From: Casuarius casuarius
Lineage: Eukaryota; Chordata; Aves; Casuariiformes; Casuariidae
Reading direction: 5' to 3'
DNA length: 64,000 nucleotides
Assembly (NCBI GenBank): GCA_003342895.1
Contig: PTFA01000087.1
Coordinates: 1,078,708-1,142,707, forward strand
The first letter of the stretch is position 1. Each line of letters begins with the position of its first letter. Made by a program: the position numbers and the translations under genes. Under the pieces are notes generated by a model, which was given only the letters and a program-made list of their open reading frames with translations, did not search any database and was not told the DNA's origin. Shown in pieces: positions 1 to 13,635 of the stretch.

Positions 1-999
1 TACTGTGATATGACCTAAAGAGAGGAAAGAAGCTGGTCGTCCATGAGCATATTTCTCCAAGTACCTTAATAGATCAGCTTCATGAGGCTCCATAGCAATG
101 TCAAAATCACTTAAATAAAACAACAGTACAAAGCTGTCTTTAAAGATCAGAGATTTGCTCATGTTCGCATCTACCTTCATTATAAATACACACTAAATTG
201 AAATAACTTCAGTTGGGAGAAATGAAAACAGCTTTGTTTCCAAAAACAGATATGAAACATTTGCATTTAATCACAGTTACAAAATATTCACGTTGCTTTT
301 AATAGTAATTCAGTGACTGGTAGATTCTTTCTGCCAATCGGCAGCTCTGCTCTGAGTTTGATGATGTCTAGTAACCAGGCTCTCTGGTTTACTATGCTGT
401 TTGGTAGATGATCACATACCAAGCCCCCCAGTCTCACCAAATAAATTTAAAACATTGACCTCTTATGCAGCAGCTCCATTGCTTCTCCCCTATTGCAGAA
501 TAGTTATTTATTTTTCCTGCATTTGCTACAGTTCAATTATATAACAATGTTCTTGCAGGTACCACTGTCTAGGACTTGAGGGTGCTTTCTTCTTTGCTTG
601 CATGTTATGCAGAACCAGGCAGAGCTACCACCTCAGCGTTTCCTTTGGGTGGTCGTTCCATTTTGTTGTGCAGTAACATCCTTTTAGAAATAGTAATAAT
701 AATTGTTCCCTTAATTGGAGTTCTGTGACAGAAGGTTTTGTGTTTACTGGTGTAATGTTTAAATCTTTTAATGCGGCCTTATGCTAGTGCCGTTACATAC
801 CCAGATCTGGGATCCTAGATCTGCTTAAACATGTGCTTTATTTCAGGGGAACTGAAATTTTGGCTGTTAAGTGTGTGGTTGGCTACAGGCATGGTAATGG
901 AGCATTTCATAAGCTCTTATGACAACTTTTTCACTAGAAACATGAACAGTGCCTAACACAACCAGGTCTAGCCTATCATTAGAAGTAATTTACTAGCTC

Positions 1000-1034
1000 A
1001 TATATATGTGTGTGTGTCTATATATATCTATCTA
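1000..1034 (+). repeat. Compound (TA)/(TG)/(TATC) microsatellite
   Basis: Short atatat, gtgtgtgt, tatatat and ctatctat runs follow each other without a break. Confidence 0.85.
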
Positions 1035-1984
1035 GTACTGTAAAAATCACCCATTCTCTAATGGACAGCAAAAGGCCCCCTGCCACTTACGCTGGTTGAT
1101 GCTATGGCCAGCGTCAGTGAGAAACCCCAGGAATAAGTAGGCCTGCAGCTACAGTTCCTAAATTCACTTGGAATGAACTAGGGTTTTTCCATTAACCTCA
1201 GTGGTTTTATAGGAGTCTCTATGTCCTTTCAGCCATAAGAAAGGATGCTGCCTCTATGTAGGGGTAAGGAACACTAGCATAAAAGCATGGAAAGTAAAAT
1301 TACATCAACAGTTCTTGTGCTGTAGCAATTCTGTTTGGAGGAAGAATATATTCCAGTGGTGGTATTGACCTCTTAGTACCTGGAGACACTAAAATAATCC
1401 ATAATGAGACAGAAAAGACAGAATTGTTCAATAGATATGTTTCGTGTCCCCTTTTTTTTCTTTTAATCTTTGGAAAGCAAGGCTGAAGTACTGAAGTCAC
1501 ATGAGAAGTGTTGGAGTATTTTCCAGTTTGCTGGTAAGGAAGAAACATCTGTGCAGCAGTAAATGCTATCAGTTCTGCTCACCTGAATAGCTTTTGCCTG
1601 GGAGTTCTGAAAAGACATCTCTGGGTGTTAATTTTTCATGTATCTTGAGCACCAAAGAAACTCCAGAATAGTGGAGGAGTAAGAATAGCATGCTAGAACT
1701 TCAAATAAATAAATAAGCAAGCAAGGTTTTAGGCTTGTTAGGGTGATGTAAATTCCAGGAAAAATAATTGAAAACAGNCATTCAATTTATGCAGAATATA
1801 ATTTTATGGTTATGAATATAATTATTGCCAGTAAACCCAATTTTATGCCAAACCCAGCTCATCTAAAAAATCTCCTGTCATCCTTTGATCTGATTACAAA
1901 TTTGATTAATAGAAGAAGTCACCTGATCTAATATGCTTAGAGTTTTGTACAGTGTTATTTTGGGGGGACAAATGCATTGAGAAC

Positions 1985-2590
1985 AGGCTGTCCGAGAGAG
2001 CTCAAAGGGTGCTTGTCGATGGGGAATCATCTCTCATAGTGATGCTCTGCAGTGCCAGGCAATAGTGCAATGACACAATTGTTCATTTTTTTACTAATGA
2101 CCTCGAAGAAAGTGTAAAATGCCTTCCAGTAAGACTTGCTTGTGGCAAAAGACTGGAACAGCACAAAACAATCCGGAGGGCACTTGGATTCATCTGGCTC
2201 ACTGTGTCGGAAGGACTCATTTAGACAACCTGCATTTTTTTTTACCCAACATCAAATACAATGTTGAATACCTAAAACCAAGGGGTGGGGATCACCCCTG
2301 TTCCTTNAGGGGACAAACTCTAGGGAGAAGTAAATGCAAAAGCATCAACTCCAGCATCCAGGATGATGTTGTAGAGGTGTGGGGGAGGGGGGGAGNAGAA
2401 GGCCTTACAGTCCTAGCAGGGGAGAGCAGGAGCCGGGGTGCTGATACTAACTCTCTGTGCTGTGTCAATGGGAGCAGTATGAATTCTGCATGTAGTTGTT
2501 GTCTCTGCATCTCAGAAGTAGGCTAGAAGAGTGGAGATGGCACAGAAAAGATTCACAAATGTCGTTTTGGAGGTCAAGTCAAACGCTTTT
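1985..2590 (+). mobile_element. Decayed CR1-like LINE fragment, reverse-transcriptase part
   Basis: Remains of a non-LTR reverse-transcriptase frame are readable with many breaks. A segment near 2090-2118 reads like the family's 'NDLEE' stretch. Further on, GRTHLDNLHF (2209-2238) followed by a K-Y/N-V pattern resembles the 'GRTDLDNMHF...KYKVIHLGTRN' region of sauropsid CR1 elements. Sequence near 2535-2560 (gcacagaaaagattcac) resembles the later 'VQKRAT' stretch. Frames shift and an n interrupts it at 2307, so it is a dead relic. The boundaries are approximate and the subfamily is not determined. Confidence 0.6.
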
Positions 2591-4710
2591 TCTTGAGAGT
2601 TTCCAGCTATGTCTGTACTGAACAAGACACGGTGGTATAGGAAGTCCTCAGCTGAAGGGGGACAAGGAAGTCTGCATCCTAGGTGTCATTCTGCTCCTTG
2701 TGGTGCCTGGTAGAGCTCATCAGCCTGGGGCAGGAGCAGGGCTCCCGGCCCAGCACCTGTGCTAGTGTCTCTGCCCAGAGCTGAACGTGAGTCCAAAGTC
2801 TCTGGGAGATAGGTTGCTTGTCCCCGACGTTCCCTAAAGGAGCTCATCTTCATGGGCCCAGCATGCTACGATGAGGTGACTGGACTGCAGTGTATAAGAA
2901 CACATGTCAAAGAAAAATATTGGGTAACAAAGGTCTGATGCAGATTACTCTGAATTCAAAGACCTCTGAGCTCTGAGGAGCTGCACGGCTCCAATCCCTT
3001 CTGTGTGAAGTGTCAAAGCTAGGGGAGAGCTGTGGTTTCAGACTGGAGAGGAACTGCACTGTCCAATACCAGAAACCTCATGAAATGGCCTTGCTNGCTC
3101 TGCTCATCTCTGATTAAAGAACATGTTGTTTGGATGGGCATATCTAACAGAATAATGCCTTTTGTTTGCTTCTTTGTTTTTATTTTTTAACAAATCTTAA
3201 GGAAGTTCTTATGCTTGAATAAGTTTCCCATTTGAGACATGAAAGGAAATTAGTTCAAGGATATTGAAGTTTATATAAATCTGGACAGGTGAATAAACAC
3301 CATTGCGCTCCATGTTAACTACTGAGCAATCAAATGCATGTAATTTACCTAACTCAGTGGCCTCTCCCTTTTGCTGCAGTCTGAAACATTTGGAGTTTCT
3401 GGTACCTGGCCTGTTATTATCTCTATAGTGTCTATTGGTGCATTCAGCAGAAAATCTTGCACTAACTATGTGCAAATCTTCTGTTCTTCATGTTCATAAA
3501 TGCCTGGCTAATTGCTTATTATCATATTGAAAAGCTGCACATTACAGAGCAGATGCCAGCAATGCTGACGGCTGGATGAAGCTCGGGTACCTACTTTAGG
3601 CTGCTCAGGCTTTCAGTGCAGCGGCTGCAAGAATAAGAGGGATCAGGGAACACTGGGAAGTACAAGCTAGAAACAGCCTTTTTAAAAATCAGGATAGTAA
3701 GCAGAAAATATTAAATATGCTGTTGGAAACCAGAGATTTTTGTGCTTTAGTCCTTTGGCAGCAAAGGAGTACATCTTAGGAAATAGACAAAGCAAGTGAT
3801 CTTCCATGGAGGAAACACGCTGATGATATCTTAGCAGATGCTGGGATAACCCTTTTTGGCTTGTTTGTTTGTTACATATCTTTTTATCACTTCTGTCATT
3901 TGAATCATTTTCTGTCTTTACCTACAGATAGCAAATGTGGATCTGGTAGATGGTGTTGCACAGCCTTTCAAAAGCTGTTCGTAAGAATTTTTTTAAGTTT
4001 TCTNGCCCGTGTCTCCTTTACCAATTAAGTTCAAAGAAATCTCAAGAGCCGGTTAACAAACGCTACTGTCACTCTGCATACCAGCAGCTCTTTTCTGCCC
4101 CTCCGTTGTGCTTTCAGTTTTGCCGCCAAAAAGGTCTGTCAAGCTGTAAAGTGCCCTGGATNGGGGAACTGATACCAGTTGAAAATAACCTGCCAAAAAA
4201 CTCAGCCCTCTTTTTGTAGGAGCAGTTCCTTGATTTGTTTCAGTGCGGATGGATCTACCTCCACAACTAAAGACAAAGCGCAAGAGCAGAAATGGGGACT
4301 GGGGCAACTGAAGCCAGGAAAAGTATGCAGAGCCATGGTCTAAGATGGATTTGTCCATTCTTATTTATTATTTTGGGTTTTTCTCCTCCTCCATGATACT
4401 TACCACAGTGCAGCAGCGGTGACTCTTTATAGTACCATAACAAGTCCTATAAACCGTTCCATACCATTGCATGAGTTCAGATAATTTCTCATAGGAGCAA
4501 CCTGCAAAGTTAAGGCCTGAGAGGCTCTGATCTCTGCTGGTACCTTCAGATACTTTGGGTTTTAGTGCACTGAAAATACTTGGACGAATGCCATCCAGTG
4601 GTAGTGATTTATTGTCTGGGAGTTACTGAAGTTGCTCACCACCCACTTATTTAATACTAGCACAGCCTAATCCTTCAGACTTGCTCCATCTACTCTGGCA
4701 ATAATCCTTG

Positions 4711-4770
4711 TGGGTCAAATCTTAGCTGGTATAAACTGGCATATCTCCATTGAAACAGTTGAAATTACAT
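4711..4770. repeat. Decayed 'ctggtgtaaatcagcatagctccattgaa' repeat
   Basis: The sequence gggtcaaatcttagctggta, then taaactggcatatctccattg matches one half of the sauropsid palindromic repeat 'ctggtgtaaatcagcatagctccattgaagtcaatgg'. The second half is not clear. Confidence 0.6.
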
Positions 4771-5379
4771 GATGGAGTGGAGTATCAGAATATAGAAAAT
4801 AGCAGTAGGGTCAATAGGATTTAGCCTTGTAAAACNTCATCATTCCTTGTGATAAGACTGATGCAAAGAAACAGTTGAAGAGGCATGAAATTTATCTTCT
4901 ATCATTTCCCACTCCTCTTTGGGTCGGTCTTTCTTACTGTTATAATATATATTTAATAGTCAGCGTATGCAGCCCAGTGTCTATTAGTAGAAAGTAGAGC
5001 TTACTGTGTCCAGCTACTCCTGCTGACTTCAGGAGGAAGTGTGGGTGAGCTGAGATACATGGGTCACCTCAGTCAGTCACCTCAGCTAATATAAAGTAGT
5101 AACTATATTTTGTGGAACTGAGGAACTTGTATGATAAATTTTGCATGAAGAGAAATACTTCAGCTTCCAGAGTTTAAGTTTTCTGCCTTTTTGCAGAAAG
5201 AAATTGTCCCTTTTAACCTTTAAAGATTACTATTCTGGGCTTTAAAAACAATAAAGATTGAAGAAACAACATGTAGAATAGGCATGGTACTAACAATACC
5301 TTTACCTTCTGTCGCTCAGCTTGTTCTTATCTGTCTGCAGCATTGCCCTATTATAGTCATTTTTCATTAAAATATATAT

Positions 5380-5396
5380 ATATATCATTGCCAACA
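5380..5396 (+). repeat. (TA)n short microsatellite
   Basis: About eight TA units in AT-rich intergenic sequence. Confidence 0.8.
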
Positions 5397-8220
5397 GTAA
5401 CACCAGTGAGATGTTGATACAGCAGAGCTATCTTTTATTCCTGTCTTTTCTGGTAGACCTGAAAGGATCATAACTCTGACAACTGCCATTTGGCTGAGCC
5501 AAAAGCAAATCAGAACAGACATCAGAGTAAACGAAATGGTATTAATCAAGGCAAAAGGCAGTCATGGAGTAGGCAAATGTTTTGGCTGTTGGCAGGAGCT
5601 GCAGCATGAAGCTCAGTTGCCACCTTTCGAGGATGGAGCGACAGACAAAGCTACTCTAGGAAGAGCAGGTTGTTTTCTCTGCCTTTCCTGCAGGGTTTTT
5701 TACAACACAAGATGAACATTTGCCTGATTTGGGAACTAACCAAAATCCCTTATGAAACCCCTTTCTTATTATTTCTTACATTATTTCTGATAATAATTGT
5801 AGCCACATGTCTACAATTTATCTAGTCTAGTCTTACAGTCTGATCGCGTGGAGGAGAGGCAGAGCTGGAAAAGGGATTTGGGAAAGGAGATGTTGAACGC
5901 CATTGCAGTATGTCCCATTTTGACATCCAGGTTGTCACTATATCAGTTATCTGGCTGTCAGGAAAGTGCAAAAGGTGTTTTGGGGCTGATGGAAGGGATT
6001 TTCTGAAGGAAATGCCTGGGAAGTTTTCACTTGCATGCACTTCACTAGAGGAAGCCAGTGATGAGCAGGATGCCCTGAACTTTGGGGTGATGTTTTCTAG
6101 AGATAGCACGCTTAAACTGATTTTGCTGCTTTTTCCACCTTAAGACCAAAATCATAAGGGGCAGGGACGACANAAAGGTGGAAAAAAAAGTCATCCTACA
6201 CTGCAGAGCTAGGTTTACCAGAGAAAGCCATCTAGTGGTCACTGTGTACTTTTCTCCATTTTTCCTTACACTCTGTGCCTTGCAGGGCTCTTGCCAAATC
6301 TGGAGTTTTGTTAGTCGTTAAGGTTTTATACATACTGCAGGAGATCACATGCTTACAGCGCTGTGGCTGTATCCCTCTGAGCAGAGGTGGAGGATGCTCC
6401 ATCCGGCTACCGGCTTGTTCTCAAGTAGAACCAGTAAAGTGAAATGACCCAAGTGAGCAGAAGAAAAGTCAGGTTACCTGTGACAAAATTTTGGTAGCTA
6501 TGAAGAGCAGAGGGCATCAAAAGTTGTGGACNATCTGGCAAAAATATTGCCTGAAATGCAGTGACCTAAGTAAAAGCCTTTACTGAATAAAGTGCATTAA
6601 CATATGCTGAACTTTGAGACTATGGACTCTGCCCACCGTCTAAATGTCACAGCAGAGAAACAACTCCTGCTGACACATTTCATTTGTTATGAAGTGTAAA
6701 TTCTGTTTGACAAAAACAGCCCATGGATTAGTGCTGAATTTATTAAATTGTTTCATCCAAAAAAAAAAAAATTTAAAGCCCAAATGTTTCTGTTTTGACA
6801 TATTCTAAATGTTTTGACATTTACATATAATTTTAAAAATTGAAAACCACGAAGTTTGGACAGAAGCTTTCATTTGATCACCATATGCAGTTTTTCCATT
6901 TCCCCTGGGAAAAATCAATCAATCAACCAAAAATACTTCNTATCAACCTGAAATCCTCTCTGTCTGCGTTCTCAAGTTCAGTCAATGAACAAAAATCACA
7001 ATTATTTGCATAGGTATCGTAAAATAGGCCTAAATTTAATGCCCACTTTACTCTTTGAGATAATACGTTGAAACCTCTTCACCCACTGCTGTTACAGAGT
7101 TGGCACTACAAACTTTTCAGCAGATATCGAAGAATCCACAACGGGGGTACATACTTATCAGGAAAAGAGCCATCAGGCAATGTACTGTGACAAAAATGCA
7201 GGGTTTCAGAAAAGCATGGTGTAACTGCATGTGACCCAGGCTGTGCAGGTCCCTTTAACGTTTGCACAATGGTTTTCCTGCCCTGCAGAGAGTAACTAAA
7301 ATATTCCCCGTGTCGTTCCGGCGCCATGTATCCGAGTGGCATGCCAGGGCCCTGGGCAATTGCACACGTTCTGCTGAGCAAACCACTTGTAGCTTTAACT
7401 TCCAAAACTGCACACNTCCCGCTGAGGAATGTGTGCTACGAGTCCCCTTTTGTGATCAGTCCATGAAAGATTTACGTTTGTGCAGAAATTGGGAGCCTGT
7501 TGCAAATGCTGGGGGCCCTCTGACCAGTCCCCAGTGAATTGATGGGGATGGGGATTGTCGCTCAGATGTNTTTTGGCGATTTTTGATCTCCGTGGCTGTT
7601 ACAGAGTTAAATAGGTTGTTTTCTCAGAGAATCGCTGAATATGAATCGGTTTGTTAGTCCATGCCCAGGCAAAACATTAGTGAAGTTCAATAGTTGTTCC
7701 ACTATTGCAGGACTGAGCCTCAGTTTTATTTTCCCCTCTGCTCTGGCCCCAGTTCAACACGTGCATGTAACCACTTCTGAGGGATCCCATTTAGACANCC
7801 TGAGTTGCGGAAAAGTTGCATTGCAGATAGCAGGAAGAGCATTAGGAGACCTGATGAAGGGAATGTGCATATCATATATTTTAATGTGGGTGGAGCTGAA
7901 CAGCTAATGTTGGCAAGGAAGCCGAGCAAAGCAGACAAGCACCGTAGACTCTTTTTCTTTTTTTTTGTCTTCTGTGTACCCTTTCAGGGGAGAAGACAAA
8001 AGATTTAGCAATCCTTAAGCAATTAAGCATTGCTTTAGTGGGTGAGACTAATTACACTGCTTCTAAAATGTCTTCATAGCGCATGTATTGTGGTTTAAGC
8101 TGCAAATACAACCCCATCATTAAAATCCAGCTCCAATGTATGTGGGAGTTACAGGACTGCACTCTCATGTATTTTCCAAAACTTCTATGGGGAAAAGAGA
8201 GAGAGAAAAAAATCAGAAGT

Positions 8221-8327
8221 GCCCCTCAGTGACTTGGGAGCCTAACTCTAACTTTTTCAAAAAATCCCAAGGAACCTAGAGCTAATCAAAAGCTGCTGGA
8301 ATTTTGGCTCCTAAATCACTGAGGTGC
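8221..8327. repeat. Palindromic MITE-like element with 22-bp inverted arms
   Basis: The left arm at 8221-8242 (gcccctcagtgacttgggagcc) matches the reverse complement of 8306-8327 at 19 of 22 positions, with about 63 nt between. The 'ctcctaaatcactgaggtgc' arm is the hallmark of a hairpin repeat family common in sauropsids ('ggctcctaagtcacttaggtgc'). Non-autonomous DNA transposon ancestry is inferred from the structure. No coding part is present. Confidence 0.7.
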
Positions 8328-9676
8328 TCATGGTAAATTTTGTCCCTTGCCAATATCAAAGCTCTAGCACATAATGAAAAGTGAAGCCAAAACTTTCAGT
8401 AATGAGGAGGTAAAGAAAAAGAACATATCTGAATATTTTTTTTTCCTTTTACACCATCACTGGTAAACTATTTCCAGGAATTCTGGGAATCCAGCAAATA
8501 AATATGTGTACATTTGGAGCTGGCAAAATTGCACCTAGAACGACTACAGAGTAAATTGACTTCTTCAGATGCAAAGCTATGGGGAGGGAGAGCGGCATGT
8601 GCCTCCGTGGCAGGCAATCAAGTTGATCTTCTTTTAAGAAAAGACGAGATTGAACAGTTTCCTCCAGTTTCCTTTGTGGGTTTGTTTGTTTGTTTTGAAC
8701 AACACAAATGCAAGAGAGAAACCCAGGTCGGAAAGGATCGCTTTTCCTATCAGCTGGAGTAGAAAAGACTCTATCTGGACTGATCTTTCCTTCTCTTCTC
8801 TTTACAAATAGTTTGTAAAACAAATAGTGCTAATGGAGTCAGCAGTCCACATTTCCTCCTGTTTTCAGCTTAACTGCTCATTTTAAGTTGTTGCTTTAAT
8901 AAGCAGATGGATTTTTTCATAATGCTTAAAAGGAGTTAAAGCATGAAGACACTTAAAGAAATGAGATGTCAAGTCTTTAACTAATGGGATTAGAGAGTAG
9001 AGACTCTTTAAAGATGCCTTGGCCTAAGTGATCCAGCAGCCATAAAGACCTTATTATAGGTCAACAATTTATTTTGTGGACAATAGTCCCTTTTGAAGAA
9101 CTCATGCAATCAAAATTTAGATTTGTGCAAAGTGCTTAATGTTATTGAAGTGTTTTAATACAAATGCATGAGATTCCTTGAGCCAGCTGTGTATGCTTCT
9201 GTGTGCATTTCTTTTCTGTAATGCTGGTCCCTTCATGTGTTTCAATTAGCAAGTGAAAAATACTGTAAATCTGCCTGTTTCAAAATAGCATTTTTATCTT
9301 CTCTATGATCCTAGGAATGCCAGTCTTTCAGGACTGTATTGTGCAGAAAAAAAAAATATATTTCTTACATGAGTATTTAACAATGCAGTGATGTTTCTCT
9401 AAAAACGACCCAAAATTCAGCTGCGGGCTAAGGACCATGCCTGTAATGTTTCACTGTAAAATGTGTTTTTTCCGTAAAGATCTTAGCATTTGAAAACATA
9501 AGGTTTTATAGAAAGCATACTGCGTCTTTATTGCCTTCACTGCCGTGAAAGTCAGGATGCCTTATGGGGAACATAAGGAATTACTGAAGAGATGTGAATA
9601 CCCTCCTAAATATTCTAAGGTCAAATCTCACCTACAAATTCTACACTTCCTCTTAGAGGATCTGACTGTGTGGTAT

Positions 9677-9830
9677 CTATGGCCTGATCTGAATCTATTA
9701 AAATAAACTCAAGTCCTTACATTGACTTTCAAGTATTTAAATCACATCCTAAGTACTTAATGGCTAAACATATCTTATTTTGTAGATTTCTCACTGAAAT
9801 CAATGGGGGCTTTGCCAGGTTAAGGAAAAC
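9677..9830. repeat. Decayed 'ggcctgatcc...attgacttcaatggg' repeat
   Basis: It contains atggcctgatctgaatcta, then tccttacattgactttcaag and later ctcactgaaatcaatggggg. These are recognisable pieces of the 'ggcctgatccaaagccattgaagtcaatgg' family. The boundaries are a guess, and two neighbouring relics cannot be excluded. Confidence 0.45.
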
Positions 9831-11389
9831 TTTCCATTGTACCTCTGAAGAGCATCACAGATAACTTTAAAAAAATCTCCTTTTGGTTGGATACACTTTT
9901 GAATTGGGCCTCCTCTGTTGCTGCAGTGCAGTTATTTGCTCTTTAACTGACCACAGAGGAGAAATAATAAGGATGATTTGGGGTTCTGTGTGTCAAGTGC
10001 AGAAGTGGGACTAGTGCAGGCATGGCGGCCTTCTTTGGCTCTCAAGCCCTTGAGCAATTGCTATATAGGTCCCATACTGCATTTATGCCATATCACTGGC
10101 AGCAGGGTCACGTGGACATGAGGGTGGTGGGTGCTGGTAGCTCCTCATGCTGGGAGGACACAAGCCCACGGAGGCTGATGCATTGCCCTGGGAGCAGGAT
10201 GCACGCTCAGGGTTGCTCTATCCCACAGAGATGTCCTGGGACTCTTGTGGAGAACCACTGTTATCTCTTACCTACTCCCGAAATTTGCCCTTTCCTCAGC
10301 TCTTTGGTAGAGTTTGGTATGTGGCTTATGAGGTTGGGAAGAGTGGCAACTCTTGGACTAGAAGGAGAGGATCCTGTTGGCAGTGTTTTCCTGTTGGCTT
10401 AAGTCAGGGCATCATCCTGGTGAGTCCTAGGGCAGGAGACCCCACCTCCCTGAGGATTCCCACAGCTACTGTGGGGCAGACAGGGTGACTGGTAGAATTG
10501 CACATGAAGTCCTGCATCTGCAAGTTTACTACTGTGACTACACAGCTAGGTGGCGGGGGTGGGTGCGTGGGGTGTCTCTAATTCTCCACTAGAAAGGACT
10601 TGAATGGTATGAGAATGAAACTCAGCAGTGACTGACTGGATTGGTTAATGTTATTTTTGAGTTCACATATCACAGATTTTACATGCGGTCACAGATTTGT
10701 TTTTTAAGGAACAAAGAAAATCTAAAAACAAAAGACTTTGTTCTTCTGCCCCTAATCTATATGCAAGTGCATAGCCTTGCTGAAGTGTTTGGGCAAAGGA
10801 ATAGCCTCAGACATTCCTATAGGCATGCTAATTCCAAACTAAGTATCNTTATGGTGCTATTTGACCACCCCCTTCTTCTCCAGTCCACTCTCTGGCCTAT
10901 GCCTGTTGCAGTCATTAATGGTTTTAATGTGTTCAACTTCCCCAAAAGGAAAAGTAATACCATCCTCATTTTTCTGGAAGATGCCCAAGATACCTCTGTG
11001 TTGGAGCACATAGGCAGACATGAGCTTGCTCTGCCTCCCCCATGGGAAAAATGGAGGAACCAGCTCCAGGGCTGACTGGTGAGAGCCAGGTAGGAATGAA
11101 CATGGCCACAGTAATGCAATGCTAATAGACCTCAGCTGGTAAGTCCATGCTCTCTGTTAGCTCCAGGCCCTTCTTGGCATGCCCCACTTTGCAGTGTAAG
11201 CATTCCCAAAGTGACTTATCTGAGGTCCCTCAAAAGGAGCTGACCCCAAGTTAGCTGAGTCCCTGGCCAGTCCCCCATCTCATGCGTGATATGCTTTGCT
11301 AGAGATGCTTCCCTTTTATAAGCAGAGAAAGGGGCCTGCTCCAAAACTGCCTGAAATCTTCAGCAGGATTTAGATTAAGCCCACAAATC

Positions 11390-11527
11390 CTGATGCTGCA
11401 AAGATTTAAGCTTGTGCATAACTTTACATACNTGAATAGTCTCACTGAGGTCAAATGAATTAAAATAATGCACGAATAACGCATTAAGATAATGCACCTG
11501 CTTAAGTCTTCATAGTACTGGGGCTAT
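11390..11527. repeat. Palindromic dispersed repeat, 'taagcatgtgcataactttac' family
   Basis: The sequence ctgatgctgcaaagatttaag, then cttgtgcataactttacata, then tagtctcactgaggtcaaat, and on the far side cacctgcttaagtcttcat matches the sauropsid palindromic repeat whose two ends read 'tgcaaagacttaagcacatgc' in opposite orientations around a 'cattgaagtcaatgg' centre. The arms still pair over about 20 nt with mismatches. Confidence 0.65.
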
Positions 11528-13402
11528 AATGAACTAAAAAACACAAGTGAAAAAAAGCTGACTTTTTCAGAGCCATTAAGGAGTTATTTCAGACACCCAG
11601 CCAGTGCCAATTGTGTTTACACGTACCATGCAAAACCTAAACGAATGGGAGGGTTTGCTCATTCATGTCATGTATTTGGGTCAGTAAGGGATCCCATATG
11701 GCCTAAAAGGTTTGGCTTTTCTATTCTACTCAGAAAAGTACCTGAAAGTATTAGTTTTGCAGCCTGATCCTAGAAGAATCAGCAGGTGTTTTTTCCTGTC
11801 CAGAGACTGCAGGAGCAGGATTGTGGGCCTTATTAAAAATGGGCTTATACTGAAGTAAAAAACACTGTGAGAAGCCTGCAATACAGCAAGGGTATTCTCA
11901 GGGTGTGTGAAGCAAGTGCCTCTCCAAAATAAGAGCAGGACAAGTGAAATAAATTTGTACGGAGGCAAAACAAACCCTGTGCTAACTCCAGGTTTGCTCT
12001 TGCAAGGTGGGGAGCTGAGGGGCGGGGGTGATGGACACCAGGGTATGGAATGACCTTCCTGCTCACTCGTTCCTCTCTCTCCTCCCTCCCCTCTGCCTTC
12101 CAACCCCTGTCTCATTCCCTGGACTCTTTTCGACTACTTTTGGAAACATTGCCTCCCTCCTGCTCTCCCAAGCAGCAAAATTGGTGGAAGCAGCAGCCCT
12201 TGCTTAGCACATCTTTTGTCCTGTCTTTTCTCTGGCTTTGATGTGGTGCTTGCTATGTGTCCAAGGGGCGCAGGCTTCCCTCTAAACATGCAGTGTTCCT
12301 GGGGGATGTGCCCGCTTGCATGCTGTTAAATTTACCCTCCTGCTTTTTGACTGGATGGGCTCCATGCATTTGGCTTTTCACAGCAACAAGTCATCACTGC
12401 ACGGGTAAAGTAACTCTGTGCCGAGGTGGAAATCACCCCCGTGCCAAGAGCCAAAAGACAGCTTGTGTGCCAGTGGAGCCCTCAAAACAGAAGCTAAGTG
12501 AAGTGTAAAATGTGTGTGAGTGTGTTAGACTAGCTGTGTACGCAAGTCAGATTTTTACAGACTTTTACCATTATACAAAATTGTGATCCTCATGCTTAAA
12601 AAGTACTCTGTGCTTCATCAAATGCTACTAAAACATGCTTAGTTAGGAGAGCCGATACTATGCCAGACACAGCATAAATACAACCTCACTGATAGCAATT
12701 TCTTCGCATGAGCCAACGTCCCACTGCAAGCACTGCTCTAGGTCTTATCAAAGACAGAAATGCATTTCAAAGACGGGGAGCTCTTATTTTTATAGCCCCC
12801 AGCCCCAGAGGAGCAGAGGGACAAAGGCTGCCCTCAGCTGCCTGGCCTTCCCAGCTGGACTTGAGGATGCACCATTCACAGCAGCATCCAGCCTTCAGGG
12901 AGGCCATGGAGCTTACCGAGCTTACTAAGCACATAAAAGACACAATGGTTTAGGTGCCCATGCCAGCCAACAGCTAGTGTTCAAGAAGGTATAATTGGGG
13001 TAATCAAAGACGAAGAAAATCCATTGTCTGGGTTGGAGGGTGCAGGGCAACCCCACAGACAAGNTGCGTTGTCCCCAAGAAGAGTAGCTGAAGCAGTGTG
13101 GCCACGTGCACAGCAGTGGGGGAAGAGGCAGGGCATGTACCAGTGCATACCAAGTGCAAATCATATTTCAGACGAAAAGAGCTATCTTGCAATATGGGAG
13201 ACAAGAGTCTTCTGCTGTTGACTCTGTGGGGAAAAGATCAGGCTGGGTGTGAATTTCTGCTTGTCATAGCACTGTATAATCAATGTGGGGGCCAAAACCC
13301 CAGAGGGTGGGGGAGATTTATTGAGATTGCTAACTCTAATAGCAAACAGAAGAATACTTGTCACTAGTAGATCATAAAAGGCTGTATGTCACTTATATTA
13401 AA

Positions 13403-13505
13403 TTTAGGGAAAATGAGGTGAAATGACTTGCTCCAAATCATCCAGCCAGCCGGTGCAGAGCCCCTGGGTCCTTGTCTCATGGTCTGTCCTCTTCCCCACG
13501 CTGAA
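13403..13505 (+). mobile_element. MIR-type SINE fragment
   Basis: The string gaaaatgaggtgaaatgact, then tgctccaaatcatccagcc, then ggtgcagagcccctgggtcc and the ending ctgtcctcttccccacgctga follow the MIR/CORE-SINE consensus in order: gaggt-aagtgacttgcccaaggtcacacagc, then agtggcagagc, then acccaggtc, then a pyrimidine-rich end. Divergence is high, as expected for an ancient amniote SINE. Confidence 0.75.
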
Positions 13506-13635
13506 CATGCCTGGGGAAAAGCTTTGACTTCATTCAACTCTCAGTGACTTAAATGGAGACAGGATTTTTAATGACAGTTTTGAAAATGCTTTTTTAATGA
13601 AACATTTTATGGAAGGGGATAAAAACCCACGCAGC

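Noticed and set aside
8449..8823. 124-codon minus-strand open frame
   Set aside because: No family similarity and no splice or conserved-motif support. The overlapping plus-strand frame is just as open.
8930..9130. AT-rich segment that looks like a conserved non-coding element
   Set aside because: Its appearance is suggestive, but conservation cannot be judged from one sequence, so no feature was called.
10641..11075. 144-codon plus-strand open frame
   Set aside because: Contains an n, no recognised motif, ordinary intergenic composition. Expected by chance in 64 kb.
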